Of a stretch of DNA of 6,798 bases, positions 1 through 5,530 are shown piece by piece. Location: assembly GCA_002435585.1 (NCBI GenBank), contig DJDY01000093.1, positions 1 through 6,798 of the forward strand, in the 5' to 3' direction. The translations under genes were made by a program, and so were the position numbers. Every line of letters begins with the position of its first letter. Positions within the stretch are counted from its first letter, which is position 1. The DNA is from Lachnospira sp. UBA5912. Lineage in GTDB: Bacteria; Bacillota; Clostridia; Lachnospirales; Lachnospiraceae. The notes beneath the pieces are model-generated. The model had not been told where the DNA came from and did not search any database. It was given only the letters and a program-made list of their open reading frames with translations.

Positions 1-315
1 GTATGGCCACAGGCAGCTGGAGGAATACCATTCAATGCATGTGAATTTCAGTCTAAGGGAGATGCAATTACTGATATAACCGAAGATATGGCAGCCGAAC
101 AGAAAGCAAGAACAACTTATGATAATCTTATCCGCCTTGCAAAAGACGACCCTGATGTACTTGACCCATTAAGATTTTTAAGGGAACGTGAGATAGTGCA
201 TTTCCAGCGTTTCGGTGAGGCTCTTTCTATAATACAGAATAAACTTGATTCTAATAATTATTATTTCTATAATCCTGAATTTGATAGGAATTGCAGTTGT
301 AAAAATAATAAATAA
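1..315 (+). CDS. cotJC: CotJC-like spore coat / manganese catalase family protein, 3' end only
   Basis: The frame is open from the first base, so the gene starts upstream of the window; 104 C-terminal residues are visible. The text matches the C-terminus of CotJC, the manganese-catalase-like protein of the CotJ spore-coat operon: a VWPQAAGGIPFNA segment, then AAEQKARTTYDNL, then FLREREIVHFQRFGEAL and a closing NPEFDR. In manganese catalases the second half of the ferritin-like four-helix bundle supplies one Glu and one His to the di-manganese centre. By spacing, Glu33 (AAEQKA) and His67 (EIVHF) of the fragment are the likely ligands; this is inferred, not aligned. The tail after NPEFDR is short and Cys-rich (NCSCKNNK). 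CotJC is normally made in the mother cell late in sporulation, which implies a spore-former or a descendant of one. The ATG at position 88 is internal, not the start. The gene ends at a terminator shared with the converging aminopeptidase gene. Confidence 0.9.
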   Translation, partial: VWPQAAGGIPFNACEFQSKGDAITDITEDMAAEQKARTTYDNLIRLAKDDPDVLDPLRFLREREIVHFQRFGEALSIIQNKLDSNNYYFYNPEFDRNCSCKNNK

Positions 316-328
316 AATAATGCATATT

Positions 329-371
329 AAAAGTGACCCTGTGCATAAAATTGCAAACAGAGTCACTTTTT
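329..371. terminator. Bidirectional Rho-independent terminator between convergent genes
   Basis: The arms AAAAGTGAC (329-337) and GTCACTTTT (362-370) are perfectly complementary. They continue past one C/A mismatch into CTGT/ACAG and then GCA/TGC, leaving a small AT-rich loop. A T-run follows on the plus strand, and the A-run at the left gives a U-run on the minus strand. It lies 13 bases after the CotJC-like stop and 18 bases after the aminopeptidase stop, so it can end both transcripts. Confidence 0.88.
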
Positions 372-389
372 AACATGATGAAAATATAA

Positions 390-1262
390 TTAATACGTCA
401 TAACCTCATACCCATCATCAGTAACATGAACCATAATTTCCCACTGTGCTGAATATGAATCATCTTCTGTATATATAGTCCATCCATTGTCATCATCAAC
501 ATATACATCTGGGTAGCCTGCATTAATCATTGGCTCTATTGTAAACACCATACCAGGTGCCATAACCATGCCAGTTCCCTTTTTAATTACATAACTTACA
601 AAAGGTGTCTCATGAAATTCCAGACCTATTCCATGTCCTCCGACCTCACGCACAACTGAATATCCATTTTCTTTTGCATGCTTACTTATAGCATCTGCTA
701 CATCACCAAGATGTCCCCATGGTTTAACCTGTGCAAGACCCAGCTCTACGCATTCTTTTGCCACATCAACCAGTTTTTTATGTTCCGGTGAAACATTACC
801 TATACAGAACATCCGCGAAGAATCTGAAAAATATCCATTAAGAATAGTTGAACAATCTACATTTACAATATCACCATCTGCAAGAATAATATTAGATGAT
901 GGAATACCATGGCACACTTCGTTATTAATTGATGTACATACACTCTTTGGAAATCCTTCATAATTAAGAGGTGCAGGTATGCCTCCCATAGCAGTTGTCT
1001 TTTCATATACCATCTCATCAATTTCCTGTGTTGTCATGCCTTCCTTTATATTCTGTGCAACATAATCAAGTACAGCTATGTTTATCTTGCTGCTTTCTCT
1101 CATGCCCTGAAGTTGTTCTTCGTTCTTTATTATGCTTCTTGGTGGAACCTTATGAAACTTCTTTCTATATGTTTCAATTTTCTTGTCAAAATTCATATGA
1201 CACTCACAATAAGGTTTCTTACTTCCACACCAGCATGGATCATTTCTCATTAACTTCTTCAT
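390..1262 (-). CDS. map: Methionine aminopeptidase type I with N-terminal SEC-C zinc motif
   Basis: Removes the initiator methionine from nascent proteins in the cytoplasm using a di-metal centre. The 290-residue protein carries the complete pita-bread catalytic core. The likely ligands and catalytic residues are His118 (NEVCHGIP), Asp136 (IVNVD), Asp147 (YFSDSSRMF), His210 (GGHGIG), His217 (EFHETP), Glu243 (FTIEPM) and Glu275 (SAQWE). Compared with the roughly 250-residue E. coli type, it has about 40 extra N-terminal residues. These include a perfect SEC-C motif, CxCx8CH, at Cys10, Cys12, Cys21 and His22. The same zinc motif ends SecA, where it contacts SecB and ribosomes, so here it may tether the enzyme near the ribosome exit (inference). 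Start: ATG at 1262 (MKKLM). A GGAG lies 13 bases upstream, a long spacing, so Met5 is a possible alternative; both keep the SEC-C motif. The last ligand motif reads EIMV rather than the more usual EHTV. The gene is monocistronic, with its own candidate promoter at 1383-1411. Confidence 0.95.
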   Translation of the reverse strand: MKKLMRNDPCWCGSKKPYCECHMNFDKKIETYRKKFHKVPPRSIIKNEEQLQGMRESSKINIAVLDYVAQNIKEGMTTQEIDEMVYEKTTAMGGIPAPLNYEGFPKSVCTSINNEVCHGIPSSNIILADGDIVNVDCSTILNGYFSDSSRMFCIGNVSPEHKKLVDVAKECVELGLAQVKPWGHLGDVADAISKHAKENGYSVVREVGGHGIGLEFHETPFVSYVIKKGTGMVMAPGMVFTIEPMINAGYPDVYVDDDNGWTIYTEDDSYSAQWEIMVHVTDDGYEVMTY

Positions 1263-1330
1263 TTTATTATTTACACTCCATTCTGTTAATTCATATATAT
1301 AATTGACTATTATGCCTCATGGCTGCAACC

Positions 1331-1348
1331 GGTATACATGCATGTACC
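1331..1348. repeat. Palindrome in the aminopeptidase leader
   Basis: TACATGCATGTA (1335-1346) is a perfect 12-bp palindrome, flanked by GGTA on the left and CC on the right. With a two-base bulge, GGTA..TACC and CATG..CATG can also form a stem. Outer CATGG (1318-1322) and CCATG (1348-1352) are also complementary. It lies between the candidate promoter (1383-1411) and the aminopeptidase start, so it would be in the untranslated leader. No U-run follows, so it is not a typical terminator for the pyrophosphatase gene upstream. A protein-binding site or a weak leader hairpin are both possible. Confidence 0.45.
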
Positions 1349-1382
1349 CATGCTTAATATTAATTCGCAATTATTGCTGCTT

Positions 1383-1411
1383 ATTATATGAACTAATCAT
1401 TAATCAATTAA
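1383..1411 (-). promoter_or_regulatory. Candidate sigma-A promoter for the aminopeptidase gene
   Basis: On the minus strand there is a TTAATT box (1406-1411), 17 bases of spacer, then a perfect TATAAT (1383-1388). The -35 box matches only three of six consensus positions. Transcription would start near 1376, giving a leader of about 113 bases. The surrounding AT-richness makes chance matches possible; the exact -10 and ideal spacing are the support. Confidence 0.45.
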
Positions 1412-1442
1412 CACTTAATAACCAGAAACATATTAACACTTA
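1407..1442. repeat. 11-bp direct repeat over the aminopeptidase promoter
   Basis: ATTAACACTTA occurs exactly twice, at 1407-1417 and 1432-1442, with a period of 25 bp. The first copy overlaps the candidate -35 box. The first copy is also half of TCATTAA-TCAA-TTAACAC (1397-1414), which resembles the clostridial Rex operator TTGTTAA-N4-TTAACAA at 11 of 14 fixed positions. Operator function is inference only. Confidence 0.35.
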
Positions 1443-1498
1443 TATTAATTTTATTCAATTATTCGGTATCATGTAAATCAATATATTACTATTACGAT

Positions 1499-3142
1499 TT
1501 ATTGTTGCAATACTTCAACTATTGCTGGAAGAAACTGCTTCTTTCTTGAAACAACACCTGGAAGTACTGTATATGTATCGCCTATGTTTTCAAGACTAAA
1601 TGCATTTTTTAATACAACTGCTGCATTCTTACCTGCATACATAACATATGATGTTTCTTTCATAACATCTGTTATGAGAAGATATGCTATATTTATTTCA
1701 CTGCTATATTCTGTAACATGTTCCATATAATCTGTTTCTTTTGCTATAATGGTCTGAATCTCATCATAGCTCATACAATTAACCTGTCCAACCCCAACTG
1801 ATAGTTCACCAATTGAGAATTTCTTATAATCTCTGTAAAATATCTCTTCTTCTGTCTTAGATGAAAGATTACTTCCAGCTCTGAACATCTCTCTTCCATA
1901 TTCTTCAATATTAATACCAGCTATTGCAGCAAGTGCTTTACATGCCTCTACATCATACTCTGTACAAGTTGGTGATTTAAGTATCAGCGTATCCGATATA
2001 ATTGCTGAACATAGCAAAGCCGCTGTCTGCTTATCTATGTCGATATTATGTTCACCATACATCTGATATATAATAGTCGCCGTGCAGCCTAATGGCTGGT
2101 TTCTGAAAAATACTGGAGTTATCGTCTGTATACATCCCAGCCTGTGATGATCTATAATCTCCAATATATCAGTATCCTCAACGCCAAACACAGCCTGTGA
2201 CTTCTCATTGTGGTCTACAAGTATAACCTTTTTCTTACCAGCTTTAATAATATTACGCCTTGATATCATACCGATATATTTTCCATCTTCATCCTCTATA
2301 GGGAAATCGCGGAATCTCTTATTAGCCATGATGTCCTGGATATCCTCAACAAAGTCGTTGAGTTTAAACTTAACCAAAGCAGTCTGCTTCATAAAAAAGC
2401 TTACTGGTATTGCCTGATTTAGAAGCCTTGCAACAGTATATGTATCGTAAGATGTTGTTATTATTATACAATTGTGCTGCTTTGCCATCTTTATTATAGT
2501 GTTGGATACCTTTACTCCCTCACATATAATAAGACATCCAGCCTCCATCTCTATAGCGCATAACTGTGATTCGTATCTGTTACCAAGTATAACAAAATCA
2601 CCCTCATCAATCATATTTTCCATCATATCAGGATTCGCTGCTGCAATAAGCATCTTACCTTTGTCAAAGCACTTATCAGGATCACCTGTTATTATTTCGC
2701 CATCTAATGTATCAACTATATTTTTAAGACTTGAATGAGCAACTGAAAGAATATCGCTGTCATACATCTCAAAATAAGACTTTGCAACATCCCCTATTGT
2801 GACTAATCCTTTAAGCCGGTCATTTTCAAGAATAGGTAATGTAACTACATCAAGCTCCTTCATAAGCTTCCATGCATTCCTTACAGAATAATTCTCATCT
2901 ATTCCAGCTATTTTTCTGATATCTATATCCTTAACCTGTGGCCTTACATCCTTTATATATGCTGGAGCCTTAATATTACATTTTGAAAGCACAAACTGCG
3001 TTTCCTCATTCATGTGTCCCGCTCTTTTAGGCACATAGTCTTTAGTTCCTGTTACAATATTTTTAAATCTGGCATAACAGATTGCCGAACATATTGAATC
3101 AGTGTCTGGGTTCTTATGCCCAATAACATATACCTCTTTCAT
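1499..3142 (-). CDS. ppaC: Manganese-dependent (family II) inorganic pyrophosphatase with CBS and DRTGG regulatory insert
   Basis: Hydrolyses pyrophosphate to phosphate in the cytoplasm, pulling biosynthetic reactions forward. The 547-residue protein is about the size of the known clostridial CBS-PPases. The DHH catalytic domain is split: residues 1-70 carry GHKNPDTDS (His9, Asp13, Asp15), and it resumes at about 303 with VDHN (Asp310, His311) and the DHH motif Asp331-His332-His333, then SDTLILKSPT with Asp384. The C-terminal DHHA2 domain (about 410-547) ends with the substrate-binding SRKKQ at 532-536. Between the two halves sit CBS1 (about 72-125), a DRTGG domain (about 140-245) and CBS2 (about 250-302). 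In characterised family members these bind AMP/ADP (inhibitory) or ATP and diadenosine polyphosphates (activating), so the enzyme probably reads adenylate status. Start: ATG at 3142, preceded by GAGAGG with a 5-base gap. All catalytic residues are present. No strong terminator is visible before the aminopeptidase promoter, so some readthrough is possible. Confidence 0.95.
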   Translation of the reverse strand: MKEVYVIGHKNPDTDSICSAICYARFKNIVTGTKDYVPKRAGHMNEETQFVLSKCNIKAPAYIKDVRPQVKDIDIRKIAGIDENYSVRNAWKLMKELDVVTLPILENDRLKGLVTIGDVAKSYFEMYDSDILSVAHSSLKNIVDTLDGEIITGDPDKCFDKGKMLIAAANPDMMENMIDEGDFVILGNRYESQLCAIEMEAGCLIICEGVKVSNTIIKMAKQHNCIIITTSYDTYTVARLLNQAIPVSFFMKQTALVKFKLNDFVEDIQDIMANKRFRDFPIEDEDGKYIGMISRRNIIKAGKKKVILVDHNEKSQAVFGVEDTDILEIIDHHRLGCIQTITPVFFRNQPLGCTATIIYQMYGEHNIDIDKQTAALLCSAIISDTLILKSPTCTEYDVEACKALAAIAGINIEEYGREMFRAGSNLSSKTEEEIFYRDYKKFSIGELSVGVGQVNCMSYDEIQTIIAKETDYMEHVTEYSSEINIAYLLITDVMKETSYVMYAGKNAAVVLKNAFSLENIGDTYTVLPGVVSRKKQFLPAIVEVLQQ

Positions 3143-3243
3143 ACCAACCTCTCTATATTATAAAAATAACTGATATCTCTTATCGTCATTAATCTGTTTA
3201 CAGCTAACATACCTGCACATCTGATACATTGATCTAATGTCCA

Positions 3244-3272
3244 AATATAACATGCTGTAATACACTCACCAA
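3244..3272 (-). promoter_or_regulatory. Candidate promoter for the pyrophosphatase gene
   Basis: On the minus strand: TTGGTG (3267-3272), a 17-base spacer, then TATATT (3244-3249). The -10 has five of six consensus bases, the -35 only three. It would give a leader of about 95 bases. A TATAAT also lies immediately before the SD (about 3156-3161) but has no credible -35 and would leave almost no leader. Confidence 0.3.
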
Positions 3273-3345
3273 CCAAACCATTTATTTATAATAACACATA
3301 CTATATCTATTATCAACTTAGTTCTATAAAACTAACTCAAAACCT

Positions 3346-3440
3346 ACTTAAAAATAATTCAAACCATTTTACAACTAACTTAAAAATAATTCATACTGGC
3401 ATACAACCAACTTAAAAATAATTTATAGCTAACTTAAAAC
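3346..3440. repeat. Cluster of 32-bp imperfect direct repeats
   Basis: The 14-base core ACTTAAAAATAATT recurs at 3346, 3378 and 3410. The first two units are 32 bp each and share further bases (ACTTAAAAATAATTCA and an ACAAC near the end). The third unit is shortened to 22 bp and is followed by a degenerate fourth core ACTTAAAAC at 3432. Weaker relatives (ACTCAAAAC near 3335, ACTTAG at 3316) lie upstream. Composition is extremely AT-rich. There is no coding frame. The function is unknown; binding-site array, curved DNA or simple slippage-derived repeat are all possible. Confidence 0.7.
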
Positions 3441-3455
3441 CTATAAAAATAACTT

Positions 3456-3486
3456 TTGACACATTAATTTCTACATAAATTGTAAT
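3456..3486 (+). promoter_or_regulatory. Candidate plus-strand promoter ahead of a small ORF
   Basis: A perfect TTGACA (3456-3461) is followed after 19 bases by TGTAAT (3481-3486, five of six). The spacing is at the long end. It points into the 3487-3648 spacer, away from both flanking minus-strand genes. Transcription would start near 3493, just before the SD of the small ORF at 3518. Confidence 0.35.
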
Positions 3487-3498
3487 TATTATAAACTT

Positions 3499-3604
3499 AA
3501 AAAGAGGAATCACCAACATGATACTCTATCCTCATTCAGGACAATCAAACATGACAATCCTATATGAGAACAATTCACACAATCGTCAGTGAGTTCCCCT
3601 TTTT
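3499..3604. repeat. Long inverted repeat enclosing the small ORF
   Basis: The left arm 3499-3513 (AAAAAGAGGAATCAC) and right arm 3589-3604 (GTGAGTTCCCCTTTTT) pair over about 14 base pairs, with one bulged G and one A/C mismatch. The loop is 75 bases. On the plus strand the right arm ends in a T-run; on the minus strand the left arm also gives a T-run. It could therefore act as a loose bidirectional terminator, including for the chemoreceptor gene ending at 3649. The loop is much longer than in normal terminators. The left arm contains the SD of the small ORF, so full pairing would hide it. Confidence 0.45.
3518..3592 (+). CDS. Possible 24-codon small ORF
   Basis: ATG at 3518 opens 24 codons (MILYPHSGQSNMTILYENNS then HNRQ) ending with TGA at 3590. 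An AGAGG lies 10 bases upstream of the ATG, and a promoter-like TTGACA/TGTAAT pair lies upstream of that. The peptide is polar, has no membrane segment or signal peptide, and resembles no family that I recognise. The SD is inside the left arm of the surrounding inverted repeat, which would suit a leader-peptide or self-limiting arrangement, but no gene follows on the plus strand before the convergent chemoreceptor. A chance ORF within an intergenic hairpin remains quite likely. Confidence 0.22.
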   Translation: MILYPHSGQSNMTILYENNSHNRQ

Positions 3605-3648
3605 ATCAATGAATAACATAATCATTCTAAATACTTATAATTATTATA

Positions 3649-5055
3649 TTAGTTCCTAAATATAACTATCTTTGTTTCATCAGTATATCCTATTGTTTTC
3701 ATATAACTCTTCATATCTGCAATAGCCTTCTTGTATTCATAATAAGCATCATGGCACTTCTTGAATGCATCAAGAGCTTTATCAATATCACCCTCGTCCT
3801 TAGCATACCATGATTCACATGCATACTTATGAATAAGTTTGTGTGCAGCATCAAGCTTCTTAAACTGGCTGCTTCCAGTAATCTTGGTATCTGTCTGTGC
3901 ATTCATCCACTTACCAAGCTTACATGTATCAGGATTGTTAAGCTGTGTTATCTTTAATCTCTCAAAGTCAACTATGTTGTTATAAACTCTCCACATCAGG
4001 ATAAAATGATCTATCTCAAATATTCTTAACATATCCTGTGTTGTTACTGCTCCTGCTTCCCTGAACATATCGCTTCTACATGTATCTATATACCTGCCAA
4101 TCTTAAAGATATGTGTACCTGTTTCCGTACATTCTTTAGTGAGCATACCATATGTATCAGCTATATTGCCAACCTGATCCGTAAACTCTTTCGTTGTTTC
4201 TGACTGTCTGTCTATATCGTCAAATATTCTTTCAACTGAATCATTAATAGCAGTCATCTGATCATTCATATGCTCAATATCTCTTAGTGATACTTCAACC
4301 TTTTCATTACCTTCTGAAAGCTTAGAAGTAGTTTCTTCCATAGATGTAGCAAGCACTTCTATATCACCTTTTAACTCATTAACATATTTGACTATGTCTT
4401 CTGCTGATTCGGCCGTATTACTTGAAAGCTGTCTTACCTGATCTGCAACTACAGCAAATCCTTTACCAGCCTCTCCTGCTCTTGCCGCTTCTATAGAAGC
4501 ATTAAGTGCTAACAGATTACTCTGGCTTGCAACCTTTTTTACAATATCAACTATTTCACCTATTTTGTTGATTTTTTCATGAAATGCCTGAACCTGATTA
4601 TTTATATCAGCTATCTTCTCTGATGATTCATTAACAACTCTTATACTATCATTCATATTAGCTGAACTGCTCTGTGATGCATGAAGCATATCATGTGTAT
4701 TATCTCTTATATCACTCATAGCCTGTGATATATTGTTAATAGAATCCTTAAGTACTTTACTAGAATCATTCATATTGGTTATAGACTTCTGCTGTAATGA
4801 AACCTGATCAAGCATATTCTTGACATATGAATTATCTCCTATGGATTCCATAGCCTCATTAAGTCTCATAATATAGTTGTTATTAGCTCTCTTATAAGCT
4901 TCAACTATCTGATTCAGCTTATCTGCATATATCGGATCATTGAATCCTTCAGATGATACCATACTAAAATCACCGGCTATCATCTTGTCCATAGCCTGTA
5001 ATAACAATTCCTTATCCCTATTAGCTTCCTGTGCTGTTGTTTTTCTGCCAAACAT
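3649..5055 (-). CDS. Soluble methyl-accepting chemotaxis protein with C-terminal CZB zinc-binding domain
   Basis: Cytoplasmic chemoreceptor that would form arrays with CheA/CheW and modulate flagellar motion. There is no transmembrane segment, signal peptide or HAMP domain. From the chosen start the protein has 468 residues. In the numbering of the longer frame (Met at 5073), the coiled-coil signalling domain spans about 80-330, with the diagnostic hairpin tip [20 protein letters not shown] and [15 protein letters not shown] around 183-217. The C-terminus (about 345-450) is a CZB domain with the four zinc ligands His356 (DHFILMW), Cys384 (CKLGKW), His411 and His415 (HKLIH). In TlpD-type receptors this zinc-thiolate site senses hypochlorous acid/oxidants or zinc, so a redox or zinc cue is likely here. 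Start: the ATG at 5073 overlaps the GGGAGG Shine-Dalgarno (5066-5071), while the in-frame ATG at 5055 lies 10 bases after it and gives the typical MFGRK N-terminus; I choose 5055. Transcribed alone; the neighbours are not chemotaxis genes. Confidence 0.93.
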   Translation of the reverse strand: MFGRKTTAQEANRDKELLLQAMDKMIAGDFSMVSSEGFNDPIYADKLNQIVEAYKRANNNYIMRLNEAMESIGDNSYVKNMLDQVSLQQKSITNMNDSSKVLKDSINNISQAMSDIRDNTHDMLHASQSSSANMNDSIRVVNESSEKIADINNQVQAFHEKINKIGEIVDIVKKVASQSNLLALNASIEAARAGEAGKGFAVVADQVRQLSSNTAESAEDIVKYVNELKGDIEVLATSMEETTSKLSEGNEKVEVSLRDIEHMNDQMTAINDSVERIFDDIDRQSETTKEFTDQVGNIADTYGMLTKECTETGTHIFKIGRYIDTCRSDMFREAGAVTTQDMLRIFEIDHFILMWRVYNNIVDFERLKITQLNNPDTCKLGKWMNAQTDTKITGSSQFKKLDAAHKLIHKYACESWYAKDEGDIDKALDAFKKCHDAYYEYKKAIADMKSYMKTIGYTDETKIVIFRN

Positions 5056-5065
5056 AATAAACAAA

Positions 5066-5071
5066 CCTCCC
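5066..5071 (-). promoter_or_regulatory. Shine-Dalgarno GGGAGG that sets the chemoreceptor start
   Basis: On the minus strand GGGAGG is followed by TTTGTTTATT and then ATG (5053-5055). The upstream in-frame ATG (5071-5073) overlaps the first G of this site and has no SD of its own, so it is not the likely start. Confidence 0.75.
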
Positions 5072-5090
5072 ATAATTATACAATGACTAC

Positions 5091-5113
5091 TTTATCTTAA
5101 TAGGAAAGATAAA
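5091..5113 (-). promoter_or_regulatory. Perfect 8-bp hairpin or operator in the chemoreceptor leader
   Basis: TTTATCTT (5091-5098) and AAGATAAA (5106-5113) are exact reverse complements separated by 7 bases. The site lies between the candidate promoter (5136-5164) and the SD (5066-5071). It could be a repressor site or an RNA hairpin near the ribosome binding site. It is too AT-rich and lacks the position of an attenuator terminator. Confidence 0.4.
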
Positions 5114-5135
5114 ACAGTATATTTTTTGATAACTT

Positions 5136-5164
5136 ATTTTAACATAATTAACATTTATATCCAA
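5136..5164 (-). promoter_or_regulatory. Candidate extended -10 promoter for the chemoreceptor gene
   Basis: On the minus strand: TTGGAT (5159-5164), a 17-base spacer ending in TGT, then TAAAAT (5136-5141, five of six). The TG one base before the -10 makes an extended -10 element. Transcription would begin near 5129. No sigma-28 (flagellar) promoter of the TAAA-N15-CCGATAT type was seen, although many chemotaxis genes use one. Confidence 0.45.
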
Positions 5165-5245
5165 CATTTTTATCTACATTTTTCACAATTTTACATATAT
5201 TTTTGTAAACATACCAATCTTTTCACACATTTATTTACGGTAGCT

Positions 5246-5274
5246 TTAACAAAACTCTAAACATATATTTTAAT
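5246..5274 (+). promoter_or_regulatory. Candidate promoter for the substrate-binding protein gene
   Basis: TTAACA (5246-5251, five of six), a 17-base spacer, then TTTAAT (5269-5274, five of six). Transcription would start near 5281, leaving a leader of about 250 bases. Directly after it, GTTAAAT repeats at 5284-5290 and 5294-5300, one helical turn apart. A small palindrome ATTTCGGAAAT lies at 5362-5372. No TPP or other riboswitch signature that I know was found in this leader. Confidence 0.4.
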
Positions 5275-5420
5275 TGTAAAGCAGTTAAATTTTGTTAAAT
5301 GTAACACATCAGCCATCATCCGAATAATATAGAAATAAATATAGAATGTATTTTATGATTCATTTCGGAAATCAAAATAACTTTAAATAACTTAAAATAT
5401 TAAATTGCAGCATTTAAATT

Positions 5421-5449
5421 CAGATATCAAATTAAAATATTGTTATCTG
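5421..5449. repeat. Inverted repeat upstream of the substrate-binding protein gene
   Basis: CAGATATCAA (5421-5430) and TTGTTATCTG (5440-5449) are complementary at nine of ten positions across a 9-base AT spacer. It sits about 80 bases before the start codon. Its symmetry and size suit a dimeric-regulator operator; as an RNA it would be a weak hairpin without a U-run. It is the strongest dyad in the divergent spacer. Confidence 0.45.
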
Positions 5450-5520
5450 TTTCAATTATTATTCTGATTGCATGAATAATAATTTCATATTCTGTTTATA
5501 TGAATCATAAATGCAGAAAT

Positions 5521-5524
5521 GGAG
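5521..5524 (+). promoter_or_regulatory. Shine-Dalgarno GGAG that suggests a TTG start
   Basis: GGAG (in the context ATGGAGAT) is followed after 6 bases by an in-frame TTG at 5531. The ATG at 5519 overlaps this site, and the bases before it (CATAAATGCAGAA) contain no SD. Confidence 0.55.
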
Positions 5525-5530
5525 ATTTAT

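Noticed and set aside
178..366. Minus-strand ORF of 62 residues rich in Ile and Phe.
   Set aside because: It lies opposite the CotJC-like frame and runs across the terminator; its hydrophobicity is the usual result of reading AT-rich coding sequence backward.
995..1306. Plus-strand ORF of 103 residues over the aminopeptidase N-terminus.
   Set aside because: It is antisense to a well-supported gene, shows low-complexity Cys/Ser/Leu composition, and has no family resemblance.
3499..3604. Miniature inverted-repeat transposable element.
   Set aside because: The arms are imperfect and no target-site duplication flanks them (left ATAAACTT, right ATCAATGA).
5281..5518. TPP riboswitch ahead of a ThiY-like binding protein.
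   Set aside because: Neither CTGAGA nor the ACCTGAT...GGATAATGCC block is present on the plus strand.
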